Assembly (NCBI GenBank): GCA_012513315.1
Contig: JAAZCL010000026.1
Span: 1-33,751, forward strand
DNA: 33,751 bases
Direction: 5' to 3'
From: Bacteroidales bacterium
GTDB lineage: Bacteria > Bacteroidota > Bacteroidia > Bacteroidales > Dysgonomonadaceae
Shown here: positions 8,224-17,076 of the stretch, in pieces
How the letters are laid out: each line of letters starts with the position of its first letter
How positions within the stretch are numbered: position 1 is the stretch's first letter
The notes under the pieces: generated by a model
The model's input: the letters and a program-made list of their open reading frames with translations, nothing else
Told to the model about the DNA's origin: nothing
Database searches by the model: none
Made by a program: the position numbers and the translations under genes

Positions 8224-10215
8224 ATGAAAAAAGTAATCAATATTAATTTTCAGGGACAGGTAATTGCAATTGAAGAAACTGCTTACGAAATATTGAATAA
8301 ATATATTGTAAGTCTTAAAAAATACTTCTCTCATGAAGAGGGGGGTGATGAGATTGTTAATGATATTGAAAACCGTATTGCGGAATTATTCGGAAATCGT
8401 CTTAAGTTGGGTATAAATTGTATAACCGACGAGGATGTTGAGTCTATTATAAATAGTATTGGCAGACCCGAAGATTTTGATACTGAGTATGTCGAAAGTG
8501 AAAGGAAAGAGTCTGGGCCTTATGAAAATACTGCAAATGTATACTCTTCTGAAAGTACTTCATATGAATCGCAAAAGGAATCGAAATCGCTTTACAGAAA
8601 TTCTAACGATAAAATTCTAGGTGGCGTTTGTAGTGGTTTGGCCCATTATTTTAAAACTGATCCGGTTTGGTTGAGGTTGATGTTTTTAATTTTCTTTGGA
8701 TTTCTTTTCTGGGTTTACATAATTCTCTGGATAGTGCTGAAGGAAAAACAACTTGAAACTAATGTAACAAAGAAGTTATATAGAAACCCTACTGATAGGT
8801 ATATAGGTGGTGTGTGTGGAGGTATTGCTGCCTATTTTAAGATTGATTCCTGGATTCCCAGACTGATCTTCTTATTACCTCTCTTTATAAATGTATTTGG
8901 AATATTATCTTTCTTTCCATTAAATCATTTTTTTGGAAATGGCAATTTTAACTGGAATGTAAATGGTAGTGTTGTATTGCTCTATTTTGTTTTGATGGCA
9001 ATAATTCCTGAGGCTAAGAGCGTTAAGCAGAAGCTTGAAATGATGGGTGAAGAAGAGTATATCAGGTCTATTCGCGATAGAGTAAATGATAATTTAGCAA
9101 ATACAAAAAATAGAGCGGATGATAATACATCAAATTACAACAGCAACTTAAATGCTAAAGATAAAGCTCATATTGTAGACTCTTCTCATGTTGCAGACTC
9201 TTCTCATGTTGCAGATTCTTCTCTTGTTGATTCTGAAAAAATGCCTCCCGAACCTCCATATTCTGAACCCATAATTGAGAGAGCCTCTTATAAATCAGAA
9301 AGATCGGGTTGCTTTAACCTTATTGTAGTATTTATAAAAGTAGCGTTTTTCTCTATAGTAGGGATTATTGGTTTAGCCATGTTAGCTGTTTTTTCAGGTT
9401 TAATCTTTGCAGGAGCACAACTAATACCTCTTAAATCACTGTTAATTGACCAAGGGTATGAGTCGACGCTTCTTATGATATCATTAATACTGCTTATATT
9501 TATTCCTATTGTAGCTATTGTAACTTGGATTGTGCGACGTGTAATGAAAACTAAATCTCGCCCTATAATAGGAGCAGTCGCAACCACATTATGGCTTTTT
9601 GGTGTTGCATTATCTGTAATCCTTACCGTAAAGGTTGTAGATAAATTTAATGTTGAGAGCTCGAGCGAAATAAATATTCCTATAATTGCCCCAGCATCAA
9701 ATAAGCTATATGTTGAGATGGAGCCATACAAGGAAGATTATGCTGACTTTAAATATAAATCAGGCTTTGGGATTGACAATGAACTTGATAAGCTTCCTTT
9801 TACAAATATTGATGGTGACTCACTCCTATTCAGAAATGTAAATATGCATATTAGACAAAGTGTTGATTCCGTGTTTAATGTGAGACTAATATTTGCTACT
9901 AGTGGTAAAACATTGCGACAAGCTAAAAATGATACTGAAGAATTTAGTTACAATATTGTGCAGAATGACTCAATTTTATTATTACCCGAGTTTTTACTTG
10001 TGCCAGTGTCACAAGGGTTTCGTAATCAGAGTGTAACTGTTGAGATTGCAGTTCCTGCAGGTAAATCGATAGAGGTGAGCGATGCATTAAGAGAATACAG
10101 AAATAACGAACCACCGTCGGTTGCTAGAAAAAGGATAAGAAGCTACTCTAGTTCATATACACCCTACGTGCCTGCTTCATTACCTGAAACAGAAAACAAT
10201 ACAGTATTTCATTAA
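8224..10215 (+). CDS. PspC-domain membrane protein with two PspC modules
   Basis: A 663-residue multi-domain membrane protein. Residues 1-95 are a cytoplasmic helical region with an IENRIAELF segment and a SIGRPEDFD segment, typical of the Bacteroidota PspC fusion. Two PspC modules follow, at about 122-173 (LYRNSNDKILGGVCSGLAHYF) and about 185-265 (LYRNPTDRYIGGVCGGIAAYF), each with membrane helices. A repeat-rich linker spans about 310-345, then three more membrane segments at about 363-470. The C-terminal part, about 490-663, has the character of an extracytoplasmic domain. PspC in enterobacteria senses envelope damage with PspB; here no PspA/PspB partners are visible, and the neighbour is PadR, 8 bases upstream. 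Role in envelope-stress sensing is inferred. A strong terminator follows directly. Confidence 0.88.
   Translation: MKKVININFQGQVIAIEETAYEILNKYIVSLKKYFSHEEGGDEIVNDIENRIAELFGNRLKLGINCITDEDVESIINSIGRPEDFDTEYVESERKESGPYENTANVYSSESTSYESQKESKSLYRNSNDKILGGVCSGLAHYFKTDPVWLRLMFLIFFGFLFWVYIILWIVLKEKQLETNVTKKLYRNPTDRYIGGVCGGIAAYFKIDSWIPRLIFLLPLFINVFGILSFFPLNHFFGNGNFNWNVNGSVVLLYFVLMAIIPEAKSVKQKLEMMGEEEYIRSIRDRVNDNLANTKNRADDNTSNYNSNLNAKDKAHIVDSSHVADSSHVADSSLVDSEKMPPEPPYSEPIIERASYKSERSGCFNLIVVFIKVAFFSIVGIIGLAMLAVFSGLIFAGAQLIPLKSLLIDQGYESTLLMISLILLIFIPIVAIVTWIVRRVMKTKSRPIIGAVATTLWLFGVALSVILTVKVVDKFNVESSSEINIPIIAPASNKLYVEMEPYKEDYADFKYKSGFGIDNELDKLPFTNIDGDSLLFRNVNMHIRQSVDSVFNVRLIFATSGKTLRQAKNDTEEFSYNIVQNDSILLLPEFLLVPVSQGFRNQSVTVEIAVPAGKSIEVSDALREYRNNEPPSVARKRIRSYSSSYTPYVPASLPETENNTVFH
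9173..9226 (+). repeat. In-frame 18-bp tandem repeat (3 copies) in PspC protein linker
   Basis: Three 18-bp units begin at 9173, 9191 and 9209, each close to ttgcagactcttctcatg. They encode about three copies of the hexapeptide VADSSH in the soluble linker between the second PspC module and the following membrane segments. The first two units differ by one base, which points to recent duplication. Confidence 0.9.
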
Positions 10216-10242
10216 TTCTATTATAATTTTCATTGTGTGTAA

Positions 10243-10276
10243 AGGAAGCTGTCCGTGAAGGATAGCTTTCTTTTTG
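10243..10276 (+). terminator. Intrinsic terminator of padR-pspC
   Basis: A 12-bp stem with two G-U pairs is formed by AGGAAGCTGTCC (10243-10254) and GGATAGCTTTCT (10260-10271), with a 5-base loop. It is followed by a run of T. It separates the PspC gene from the tRNA promoter. Confidence 0.8.
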
Positions 10277-10296
10277 AAAAGAAAAATAAATAAATA

Positions 10297-10328
10297 TTGG
10301 GATGGGTCTGAAAAAAAAATTATCTTTG
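10297..10328 (+). promoter_or_regulatory. Promoter of tRNA-Leu
   Basis: TTG at 10297-10299 and an exact TATCTTTG at 10321-10328 are spaced by 21 bases, a close match to the Bacteroidota promoter consensus. The start would be near 10335, about 36 bases before the tRNA. Confidence 0.7.
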
Positions 10329-10370
10329 CAACTGCTAATCAAGAATATTATTAGCAAAAGAGCACAATAA

Positions 10371-10454
10371 GCGCAGGTGGTGAAATTGGTATACACGCTA
10401 CTTTGAGGGGGTAGTGCCGGTAACGGTGTGTGAGTTCGAGTCTCATTCTGCGCA
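10371..10454 (+). tRNA. tRNA-Leu (anticodon GAG)
   Basis: An 84-base tRNA. The 7-bp acceptor stem pairs GCGCAGG with TCTGCGC (one G-T pair) and is followed by discriminator A. The anticodon arm has stem CTACT/GGTAG around loop TTGAGGG, which gives anticodon GAG. A long variable arm with GCCGGTAACGGT is the class II feature expected for leucine. The T arm is GTGAG-TTCGAGT-CTCAT. CCA is not encoded. The NAD(P)HX repair gene begins 16 bases after the tRNA, and no terminator lies between them, so they are probably on one transcript. Confidence 0.95.
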
Positions 10455-10470
10455 CTTTCTTTTATTCTAC

Positions 10471-12024
10471 ATGAAAATTCTATCCTCAGAACAAATTCGT
10501 ATTGTTGATGCCGAGACAATCAACAGAGAAGATATTTCTTCTCTTGAACTGATGAAAAGGGCAGCCACAGCATTCTGCGATTGGTTTACCAAGAAATACA
10601 CAAACAAACATTCTTTAATAGTAATCTTTTCTGGTGTAGGTAATAACGGGGGCGATGGTCTTGTTATTGCTCGTATATTACATAAACGGGGGTATAATGT
10701 TGAAGTGTTCATTGTTGAGTATAAAGATAGTTACTCAGATGATTGTGCGCACAACCTGCGAAGAGTTAAGAAGGAAAAAATACATTGTAAAAAGATTCAG
10801 GATAAATTAGATATTCCTTTTATAGAAAAGTATGACATTGTTATAGATGGTGTTTTTGGTTTAGGTTTATCGCGAGAAGTAAAGGGTATTGCAGCAGATG
10901 TTATTGAAGTTATTAATGATTTTAGCAGTTTAATTGCAGGGTATTATAAAGCTCATGCTGGCTATTCTAAAGCTCATAAAAGTGTAATAAGTATTGATGT
11001 ACCTAGTGGTTTGTTTTTAGATAAAAAGACTGATTTTGCTGTAAAGGCAAATGAAACCGTTTCTTTTCATACTCCAAAACTTGCACTATATCTTCCCGAA
11101 AACTATCTGTTTGCAGGTAATGTAACAATACTTGATATTGGCTTAAACGAACAGGCTATATCTGAGATTGAATCCAATTTATTCTTCACTGAAAGGAATG
11201 ACATAAAAGCCTCTATAAAACCTTTATTAAAATTTGCTCACAAAGGAACTGAAGGACATGCATTAATTATTGGGGGTAGTATTGGAAAAATTGGCTCTGT
11301 ATCTCTTGCAACTAAAGCGGCTTTGAAAATGGGGTGTGGACTGATAACTGCTTATGTACCTAAATGCGGTGTGAACATTATTCAATCTCAATTTCCTGAA
11401 GCAATGGTAATTGAAGATAAAGGAGATAAGCATATAAGTGAAATCAATTTTGAAATAACCCCTGATGCTATAGGTATTGGAATTGGAATGGGACAACATG
11501 AAGAGACAATTACTGCTTTTTATCAGTTTACAAAAAATTACAAAGGCCCAATGGTGATTGATGCTGATGGATTAAATGTTTTATCTAAACATCAAGAATG
11601 GTTGTCGATTATTCCACCTAAAACAATTTTAACTCCTCACCCTAAAGAGCTAATGAGACTTATTGGTAATTGGAGAGATGATTTTGATAAGATAAAGAAA
11701 ACTGTAGAGATAGCACAGAGGTTTGATTTAATAATAATTATTAAAGGCGCTTATTCACTTATAATTGATTCTCAAAACATATATGTGAACAGCTCTGGTA
11801 CAGCTGCACTTGCTACCGCTGGAAGTGGCGATGTTCTTACAGGAATGATTACAAGCCTGCTTGCACAAGGGTATGATTCTATGGATGCTGCAAGGGTAGG
11901 GACTTACATACATGGAATGACAGCTGATATCACTTCTCAATATATTCATCCTCGTACTTTTATTGCCTCTGATATAATTGATAATATTGGTAAGTGCTAT
12001 ATAAACTTAGATTCTTTATTTTAA
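10471..12024 (+). CDS. nnr: Bifunctional NAD(P)H-hydrate epimerase / ADP-dependent NAD(P)H-hydrate dehydratase
   Basis: Repairs hydrated, inactive NADHX and NADPHX: the N-terminal YjeF_N domain epimerises them and the C-terminal ribokinase-like domain dehydrates them using ADP. The start is the ATG at 10471 (MKILSSEQIRIVDAETI); upstream the open frame runs into the tRNA. Length is 517, normal for the fusion. The epimerase domain (about 1-215) has GVGNNGGDGLVIARIL and VIDGVFGLGLSR. The dehydratase domain (about 240-517) has KGTEGHALIIGGS, the MVIDADGLN motif, TPHPKELMRL, and the GSGDVLTGMITSLLAQG catalytic segment. A seven-residue duplication, AGYYKAH-AGYSKAH, is inserted just before SIDVPSG (see the repeat entry). 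It follows tRNA-Leu by 16 bases. Confidence 0.95.
   Translation: MKILSSEQIRIVDAETINREDISSLELMKRAATAFCDWFTKKYTNKHSLIVIFSGVGNNGGDGLVIARILHKRGYNVEVFIVEYKDSYSDDCAHNLRRVKKEKIHCKKIQDKLDIPFIEKYDIVIDGVFGLGLSREVKGIAADVIEVINDFSSLIAGYYKAHAGYSKAHKSVISIDVPSGLFLDKKTDFAVKANETVSFHTPKLALYLPENYLFAGNVTILDIGLNEQAISEIESNLFFTERNDIKASIKPLLKFAHKGTEGHALIIGGSIGKIGSVSLATKAALKMGCGLITAYVPKCGVNIIQSQFPEAMVIEDKGDKHISEINFEITPDAIGIGIGMGQHEETITAFYQFTKNYKGPMVIDADGLNVLSKHQEWLSIIPPKTILTPHPKELMRLIGNWRDDFDKIKKTVEIAQRFDLIIIIKGAYSLIIDSQNIYVNSSGTAALATAGSGDVLTGMITSLLAQGYDSMDAARVGTYIHGMTADITSQYIHPRTFIASDIIDNIGKCYINLDSLF
10936..10977 (+). repeat. In-frame 21-bp tandem duplication within nnr
   Basis: Units 10936-10956 and 10957-10977 encode AGYYKAH and AGYSKAH. 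They lie in a surface loop of the epimerase domain before the conserved SIDVPSG strand, where most family members are shorter (from memory of the family, not a computed alignment). Confidence 0.75.
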
Positions 12025-12039
12025 AAATAGACCTAATCA

Positions 12040-12071
12040 TTTGCGAGTTACATATTTATTATCTAATTTTG
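12040..12071 (+). promoter_or_regulatory. Promoter of rplU-rpmA
   Basis: TTTG at 12040-12043 and TAATTTTG at 12064-12071 are spaced by 20 bases, fully matching the Bacteroidota -33/-7 consensus. The predicted start near 12078 leaves a leader of about 75 bases before rplU. I could not assign a known ribosomal-protein leader motif to it. Confidence 0.75.
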
Positions 12072-12152
12072 CACCTCATTTTGCCGATAGGCTCTTTAAG
12101 AAGTCGCATATAGCGCCTCGCCTCAGGTAAGTAACGTCAAGTTATTTTATAT

Positions 12153-12464
12153 ATGTACGTAATTGTAGATATTCAAGGTCAACAGTTTAAAGTTAAACAG
12201 GACCAAAGATTATTCGTCCACAGAATAAATGCCGATCAAGGTAGTGAAGTGGAGTTTGAGAAAGTAATGCTAATAGACAATGAAGGTGCTATAACAGTTG
12301 GTACACCAGTTGTTGAAGGAGCAAAAGTAGTTGTTGAAATTCTTTCTCATCTAAAAGGTGACAAAGTGTTAATCTTCAAGAAGAAAAGAAGAAAAGGGCA
12401 CAGAAAATTAAACGGTCATCGTCAACAATTTTCAGAAGTAAGAGTTAAATCAATTATTGCTTAA
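12153..12464 (+). CDS. rplU: 50S ribosomal protein L21
   Basis: A structural protein of the large ribosomal subunit that binds 23S rRNA. The 103-residue length is typical, and the sequence opens [20 protein letters not shown] and carries the basic C-terminal signature around [16 protein letters not shown]. It is followed 20 bases later by rpmA, the usual pairing across bacteria. It has its own promoter upstream and shares the terminator after rpmA. Confidence 0.98.
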   Translation: MYVIVDIQGQQFKVKQDQRLFVHRINADQGSEVEFEKVMLIDNEGAITVGTPVVEGAKVVVEILSHLKGDKVLIFKKKRRKGHRKLNGHRQQFSEVRVKSIIA

Positions 12465-12484
12465 TCAGTTAAAATTAGAAGAAA

Positions 12485-12760
12485 ATGGCACATAAAAAAG
12501 GAGTTGGAAGCTCGAAAAACGGCCGTGAATCGCATAGTAAACGATTGGGCGTTAAAATGTATGGTGGTGAATCAGTGAGAGCTGGTAATATTATAGTTCG
12601 TCAACGCGGAACACCTCACCGTGCTGGAGAGAATGTTGGTGTTGGAAAAGATCACACATTATTCGCACTAAAAGACGGAGTAGTGGTATTTCGCAAGAAA
12701 AGGAATAACCAATCATACGTATCGGTACAACCATTTGCAGAGGTTGCAGCAGAGGCTTAA
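12485..12760 (+). CDS. rpmA: 50S ribosomal protein L27
   Basis: A large-subunit protein whose N-terminal tail reaches the peptidyl-transferase centre. The protein is 91 residues and opens [20 protein letters not shown], so no Firmicutes-type N-terminal pre-sequence is present. The [22 protein letters not shown] signature is complete. It is the second gene of the rplU-rpmA pair and ends about 28 bases before a strong hairpin, behind which a group II intron remnant sits. Confidence 0.98.
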   Translation: MAHKKGVGSSKNGRESHSKRLGVKMYGGESVRAGNIIVRQRGTPHRAGENVGVGKDHTLFALKDGVVVFRKKRNNQSYVSVQPFAEVAAEA

Positions 12761-12788
12761 AATATAGAATATATTTCTATTGATTTAA

Positions 12789-12819
12789 AAGGGTGACTTC
12801 ACATTGTGGAGTCACCCTT
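12789..12819 (+). terminator. Terminator hairpin of rplU-rpmA
   Basis: AAGGGTGACT (12789-12798) and AGTCACCCTT (12810-12819) form a perfect 10-bp stem. It is extended by a T-G pair and an inner CAC/GTG, leaving a 3-base loop. The expected T-tract is short (CTTACTAT) because intron sequence begins at 12825, so the original tail may have been displaced by the insertion. Confidence 0.8.
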
Positions 12820-12824
12820 ACTAT

Positions 12825-13148
12825 GTGCGCCGTGCATGATACTTAACTTGGTGGTGAAAGTCCACTATGGGGGGATGCAGGCTGAGGGTTCACCCCAAAA
12901 GTGTAGAAAAGATGAAAGCACGAATAAGAGAGCTTACATCTCGAAACAACGGATGCTTGGTTGCGCCGAAGGCTACCCATGGTAATTTGGAAACAATAGA
13001 AACGAATAAGAAACAAGATGGCTAATCTCATTAAATTGGGTATCAACAGATACAAGGCGTATGAGTGGCCGAATACCAGAAAGGGGTGGTGTGAGAGGTC
13101 GGAAAACGAAAGTAGGAAGAAAACTACTTCGTTTTCCTCCTACTCGAT
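12825..13148 (+). mobile_element. ORF-less, internally deleted group II intron remnant
   Basis: The 5' end GTGCGCCGTGCATG fits the GUGYG start of bacterial group II introns. It is followed by the domain I-like GGTGGTGAAAGTCCACTATGG and later CGAAGGCTACCCATGG. The 3' end has a domain VI-like hairpin: GGAAAACGAA (13101-13110) pairs with TTCGTTTTCC near 13129-13138. It closes with the bulged-A and end motif CCTACTCGAT at 13139-13148, as in intron 3' ends. The reverse transcriptase/maturase gene of domain IV is absent. Domain V also appears incomplete: only a right half resembling GGTGGTGTGAGAGG can be matched, near 13084-13097. A full intron would be about 2-3 kb, and about 324 bases remain. It cannot encode its own mobility, and splicing is doubtful. 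The exact class and both ends need a covariance-model check. Confidence 0.7.
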
Positions 13149-13186
13149 TATTGGCTATTGATGAATGACAGTAGCTATTCTATTAG

Positions 13187-13774
13187 TTATTTATGACGTC
13201 CCTTTAAAATTTCTTCAATATCTTCTAACTTCTGGTTTTTAGTCTTAAGTAAAATTAAAAAGTGATAAAGAAGGTCGGCAGCTTCATTTTTAAATAAGTC
13301 GAGGTTATTATCTTTAGATTCTATAACCAGTTCAACAGCCTCTTCTCCCACCTTTTGTGCTACTTTGTTTACACCTCTGGCAAAAAGTTTTGCTGTATAC
13401 GAAGTTTCATCATTATCAGCTATTCGTTGCTCAATTATGTTTTCTAGTTTATATAAAAAGCCTTTAGGTGTCTCTTCATTAAAGCACGTAGTAGAGCCAG
13501 TGTGGCAGGTCGGACCCTGAGGAAATGCTTTTATCAATAACGTATCGTTGTCACAATCCTGCAGTATCTCATCCACCAGTAGATAGTTTCCAGACTCTTC
13601 TCCTTTTGTCCACAGTCTGTTTTTTGTGCGACTAAAAAATGTAACTTTGCCTTCAGCTATTGTTTTATCTACTGCTTCTTTATTCATGTAGCCGAGCATG
13701 AGAACCTGCATTGTATTGGCATGCTGAACTATTGCTGGTACTAATCCGTTTATTTTCTCGAAATCTAAACTCAT
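13187..13774 (-). CDS. hisIE: Bifunctional phosphoribosyl-AMP cyclohydrolase / phosphoribosyl-ATP pyrophosphatase
   Basis: Steps 2 and 3 of histidine synthesis: the C-terminal HisE domain hydrolyses PR-ATP to PR-AMP, and the N-terminal HisI domain opens the purine ring. Residues 1-110 are HisI, with the metal-binding DCDNDTLL motif and the zinc-ligand segment [13 protein letters not shown]. Residues about 112-195 are HisE, with the magnesium-binding [14 protein letters not shown] segment. Length 195 is typical of the fusion. The start codon overlaps the end of hisF by 4 bases, indicating translational coupling. It is the last gene of the operon. No clear intrinsic terminator was found between it and the convergent intron remnant. 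Confidence 0.97.
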   Translation of the reverse strand: MSLDFEKINGLVPAIVQHANTMQVLMLGYMNKEAVDKTIAEGKVTFFSRTKNRLWTKGEESGNYLLVDEILQDCDNDTLLIKAFPQGPTCHTGSTTCFNEETPKGFLYKLENIIEQRIADNDETSYTAKLFARGVNKVAQKVGEEAVELVIESKDNNLDLFKNEAADLLYHFLILLKTKNQKLEDIEEILKGRHK

Positions 13775-14526
13775 CTTATTGCGATATTTTGTTCTTTTAA
13801 ATAATCTTTTAAAGCAGGTATGGCTATTTCATTAAAATGGAAAACTGATGCTCCTAGGGCTCCACTTGCTTTTGTTTTATTGAAAACCTCTGCAAAATGG
13901 CTCATATTGCCAGCTCCACCAGATGCAATTACAGGGATGTTTAGTGCTTTAGTAACTTGATCAGTTATATCAATTGCAAAACCTGATTTCATACCATCGT
14001 TATTCATGGAAGTTAACAAAATCTCACCTGCACCAAGCTTCTCTCCTTTAATTGCCCATTCCACAGTGTTGAGATGCGTAGACGTACCGCCTCCGTGAGT
14101 GTATACAATCCATTCTCCATTCGTTTCAAGTTTGGTGTCAATAGCAAGTACAACACACTGACTACCAAATTGCTCTGCTAATTCTGCGATAAGTTGAGGA
14201 CGCTCAACTGCAGAAGAGTTTATGCTAACCTTATCAGCACCAGCTTTTATTATTGCACGCGCATCTTCTACTGATTTAATTCCCCCACCAACAGTAAATG
14301 GAATATTAATCTCTTTCGCTACATGCTTTACAAGTTCAGTTAAGGTCTTTCGATTCTCAACAGTTGCAGTTATATCCAAGAAGACCAACTCATCAGCTCC
14401 CTCATTGACATACCTTTTGGCCAGTTCTACAGGGTCGCCCGCATCACGTAATCCAATAAAATTTACACCTTTCACAGTTCTGCCATCTTTTATGTCTAGA
14501 CAGGGAATTATTCTTTTTTTAAGCAT
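13771..14526 (-). CDS. hisF: Imidazole glycerol phosphate synthase, cyclase subunit
   Basis: With HisH it converts PRFAR and glutamine-derived ammonia to IGP and AICAR, the latter feeding purine synthesis. It is a 251-residue (beta/alpha)8 barrel. The catalytic aspartates are present: Asp11 in [12 protein letters not shown] and the second in VVLAIDTK. The phosphate-binding loops TVGGGI and IASGGAGN are intact. It overlaps hisIE by 4 bases and is separated from hisA by 92 bases that contain a decayed copy of a dispersed repeat. Confidence 0.98.
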   Translation of the reverse strand: MLKKRIIPCLDIKDGRTVKGVNFIGLRDAGDPVELAKRYVNEGADELVFLDITATVENRKTLTELVKHVAKEINIPFTVGGGIKSVEDARAIIKAGADKVSINSSAVERPQLIAELAEQFGSQCVVLAIDTKLETNGEWIVYTHGGGTSTHLNTVEWAIKGEKLGAGEILLTSMNNDGMKSGFAIDITDQVTKALNIPVIASGGAGNMSHFAEVFNKTKASGALGASVFHFNEIAIPALKDYLKEQNIAIR

Positions 14527-14588
14527 ATTATTTCAATCTTAATTTAGAGTTCCGTAAACACATATATTATATTAAACCTTATCGAGAG

Positions 14589-14616
14589 TAAAGTTATACT
14601 ATTTCTCGCAATGTCA
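14589..14616 (-). repeat. Dispersed repeat, decayed copy C (hisA-hisF gap)
   Basis: Read on the minus strand, these 28 bases match the core of the element at 30301-30352 at 26 of 28 positions, around CATTGCGAGAAATAGT. The outer parts of the element have diverged. It fills part of the 92-base gap inside the his operon. Confidence 0.75.
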
Positions 14617-14618
14617 TT

Positions 14619-15347
14619 TTAGCTACCATTGTTTAAAATAAACCGTTCTAACTCTTTTAAGCTTATTCTACCCTCATAAATAGCCTTGCCAATAATTGCT
14701 CCTTCACAGCCAATCTGCTCAACAAGCTTTAAATCTTCAATAGAAGTTACACCACCACTTGCAATTAGTTTTACTTCTGTTTTAGAGATAATCTCCTTAT
14801 ACAATTCATTAGAAGTACCTTGCAGCATTCCATCCTTAGAGATGTCTGTACAAATAACATATGAAATGCCTTCTTTCTCGTAGTCTTTTATAAAATTGAC
14901 AACATCCATATCCGATTGCTTTTGCCATCCATGTGTTGCTATCATACGGTTATTGCTGTCGGCTCCCAATATTATTTTTTCATTGCCATACTTTGCAAGC
15001 CAGTCTAAAAAAAGCGTTCTGTTATGAACAGCAATACTTCCACCGGTTACTTGAGAGGCGCCATTCTCAAATGCAATCTCAATATCTTTATCAGATTTAA
15101 TACCACCACCAAAATCAATAATCAGTTTTGTTTTAGAGGCAATTTCATTAAGTATTCTTTGATTTACAATATTGTTTGATTTTGCACCATCTAAATCTAC
15201 CAAGTGCAAGTACTTAATACCACTAGCTTCAAACTCTTTTGCCACTTCAAGAGGATTCTCGTTGTAAATCTTTTGTGTGTTGTAATCACCTTTGGTAAGC
15301 CTCACACATTTTCCATCAATTATATCAATAGCAGGAATTATTCTCAT
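14619..15347 (-). CDS. hisA: 1-(5-phosphoribosyl)-5-[(5-phosphoribosylamino)methylideneamino]imidazole-4-carboxamide isomerase
   Basis: Isomerises ProFAR to PRFAR (step 4), a TIM barrel homologous to HisF. The ATG at 15347 ([22 protein letters not shown]) is chosen over an in-frame TTG 12 bases upstream, because it gives the normal start and leaves 8 bases after the hisH stop. Length is 242. Catalytic aspartates lie in PAIDIIDG and in the ILGADSN segment. Phosphate loops DFGGGIKSD and IASGGVTS are present. Confidence 0.97.
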   Translation of the reverse strand: MRIIPAIDIIDGKCVRLTKGDYNTQKIYNENPLEVAKEFEASGIKYLHLVDLDGAKSNNIVNQRILNEIASKTKLIIDFGGGIKSDKDIEIAFENGASQVTGGSIAVHNRTLFLDWLAKYGNEKIILGADSNNRMIATHGWQKQSDMDVVNFIKDYEKEGISYVICTDISKDGMLQGTSNELYKEIISKTEVKLIASGGVTSIEDLKLVEQIGCEGAIIGKAIYEGRISLKELERFILNNGS

Positions 15348-15355
15348 ATTCAAAT

Positions 15356-15934
15356 TCAAAGTTCAAGAAAGTTTTTTAATATTTTGTCTCCAGCCTCACC
15401 CGACTTTTCAGGATGAAATTGGGTAGCATAAAAGTTGTCTCTACGTAATGCTGCACTAAAAGGTGTTATGTAGTTGCATTTAGCAATAGTATATTCACAA
15501 ACACCCGCATAATAACTATGAATAAAATAATAAGAATCATTCTCATTAATGCCGTGAAACAGAGGGGTGGATAGATCTGATATATTGTTCCATCCCATAT
15601 GCGGAACAATATCACTAGGTGGAAATATTTTCACATCAGTATCAAATATCCCTAGGCATTCTACATCACCTTCTTCAGTATGCTGACACATAAGTTGAAG
15701 CCCTAGGCAGATACCCAATGTTGGTTGAACAAGAGACTTAATAGTTTTGTCTAAACCTTTATTCTTTAGATGTTTAATTGCTGAGATTGCATTTCCTACT
15801 CCTGGAAATATGACATTCTCGGCACTCATTATTTCTTCGTGCCTATTCGTTAAAATTGATTCATAACCTAACCGATCGAGTGCATTTTTTACCGAAGTTA
15901 TATTACCAGCATTATAATCTATAATTGCAATCAT
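15356..15934 (-). CDS. hisH: Imidazole glycerol phosphate synthase, glutamine amidotransferase subunit
   Basis: A class I glutaminase that delivers ammonia to HisF through the barrel. It has 192 residues starting [19 protein letters not shown]. The catalytic triad is complete: nucleophile Cys76 in LGICLGLQL, and His174 and Glu176 in TQFHPEKSG. The oxyanion-strand motif FPGVGNA is intact. It is followed by hisA after 8 bases and preceded by hisB after 47 bases. In this operon hisH is separated from its partner gene hisF by hisA, the usual arrangement. Confidence 0.97.
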   Translation of the reverse strand: MIAIIDYNAGNITSVKNALDRLGYESILTNRHEEIMSAENVIFPGVGNAISAIKHLKNKGLDKTIKSLVQPTLGICLGLQLMCQHTEEGDVECLGIFDTDVKIFPPSDIVPHMGWNNISDLSTPLFHGINENDSYYFIHSYYAGVCEYTIAKCNYITPFSAALRRDNFYATQFHPEKSGEAGDKILKNFLEL

Positions 15935-15981
15935 AATTACAGCATTTTAGTGTTATGATGTTTTTTTACCATCTTCTGAAA

Positions 15982-17070
15982 TTAAAAAGTGCCTTTAGTA
16001 CTCGGAATACCACCCTCCTCACCTCGTTTAACTGCCATTTTAATTGCTCTTGCAAACGCTTTGAATATAGACTCTATTTTGTGATGCTCATTTTCCCCTT
16101 CGGCCTTAATGTTAAGATTACATTTAGCATTATCACTAAAAGATTTGAAGAAATGCATAAACATGTCGGTAGGCATATCACCTATAAACTCACGTTTAAA
16201 ATCTACATCCCACATCAACCAGGGGCGACCACCAAAATCTAATGCTACCTGAGCAATGGACTCATCCATGGGCAGAAGAAAACCATATCTTTCAATCCCT
16301 TTTTTCTTACCCAACGCTCTAAGGAACGCTTCTCCAAGAGTAATACCAACATCCTCAATTGTGTGATGCTCATCTATGTGCAAATCGCCTGCAACCTTAA
16401 CTGTAAGATCGATATTACCATGTCGTGAAATCTGATCAAGCATATGGTCAAAGAAACCTAAGCCAGTTGAAATATCACTTTTACCACTACCATCTAAATT
16501 AACTTCAATCTCAATTTGAGTTTCTGAAGTATTTCTATTCACCTTAGCTCTACGTGGTTCAGACTTTAAAAAGCGATATATATCACCCCAGCTTGTAGTT
16601 GTTAGCGATGCATTAGTCTTTAATTCATTACTTAATATAATTGACTTACACCCCATATTGACAGCTAGTTGAGCATCAGTTAGTCTGTCTCCAATAACAA
16701 AAGAGTCAGATATATTATAATCACCTTTCAGATAATGCGTAAGCATTGCGGTGCCAGGCTTGCGGGTTGGCAATTTATCTTGAGGTAAAGATTTATCTAT
16801 TAATATCTCACTAAAGACTACACCCTCATTTTCGAAAGCCTTTATTATCTTGTTATGAGCAGGATGAAAAGTATCCTCAGGAAAAGAAGAAGTCCCCAAA
16901 CCATCCTGATTTGAAACCATCACCAATTCATACTCAAGTTCATTAGCAATCCGCGAGAGATATTGAAACACCCCTGGATAAAACTCAAGCTTCTCTAAGC
17001 TATCAATCTGTTCATCTTCAGGCTCAACTATAAGCGTACCGTCTCGATCAATAAAAAGTACCTTTTTCAT
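15982..17070 (-). CDS. hisB: Bifunctional histidinol-phosphatase / imidazoleglycerol-phosphate dehydratase
   Basis: Carries out two non-consecutive steps, IGP dehydration (step 6) and histidinol-phosphate dephosphorylation (step 8). Residues 1-165 are a HAD-type phosphatase with the Asp8/Asp10 pair in FIDRDGTLI and a [10 protein letters not shown] motif. Residues about 172-362 are the manganese-dependent dehydratase, with [20 protein letters not shown] and NEHHKIES metal-binding histidines. The length of 362 and the domain order match the enterobacterial fusion, which is also usual in Bacteroidota. It begins 6 bases after hisC stops. Confidence 0.98.
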   Translation of the reverse strand: MKKVLFIDRDGTLIVEPEDEQIDSLEKLEFYPGVFQYLSRIANELEYELVMVSNQDGLGTSSFPEDTFHPAHNKIIKAFENEGVVFSEILIDKSLPQDKLPTRKPGTAMLTHYLKGDYNISDSFVIGDRLTDAQLAVNMGCKSIILSNELKTNASLTTTSWGDIYRFLKSEPRRAKVNRNTSETQIEIEVNLDGSGKSDISTGLGFFDHMLDQISRHGNIDLTVKVAGDLHIDEHHTIEDVGITLGEAFLRALGKKKGIERYGFLLPMDESIAQVALDFGGRPWLMWDVDFKREFIGDMPTDMFMHFFKSFSDNAKCNLNIKAEGENEHHKIESIFKAFARAIKMAVKRGEEGGIPSTKGTF

Positions 17071-17076
17071 TTTATA

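Noticed and set aside
10148-10519. A 123-codon minus-strand ORF across the end of the PspC gene and tRNA-Leu
   Set aside because: It runs through a terminator hairpin, a promoter and a tRNA in antisense; its Cys/Thr-rich product reads as noise.
12078-12152. Known ribosomal-protein leader in front of rplU
   Set aside because: The leader is long enough for one, but I could not match any known autoregulatory structure by eye.
12843-13055. A 70-codon minus-strand ORF in the rpmA-hisIE gap
   Set aside because: It lies wholly inside the intron-like sequence, antisense to its structured domain, with no coding character; such frames are artefacts of structured RNA.
13149-13186. Intrinsic terminator for the his operon
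   Set aside because: GCTATT occurs twice as a direct, not inverted, repeat here, so no stem forms; the operon end is left without an assigned terminator.
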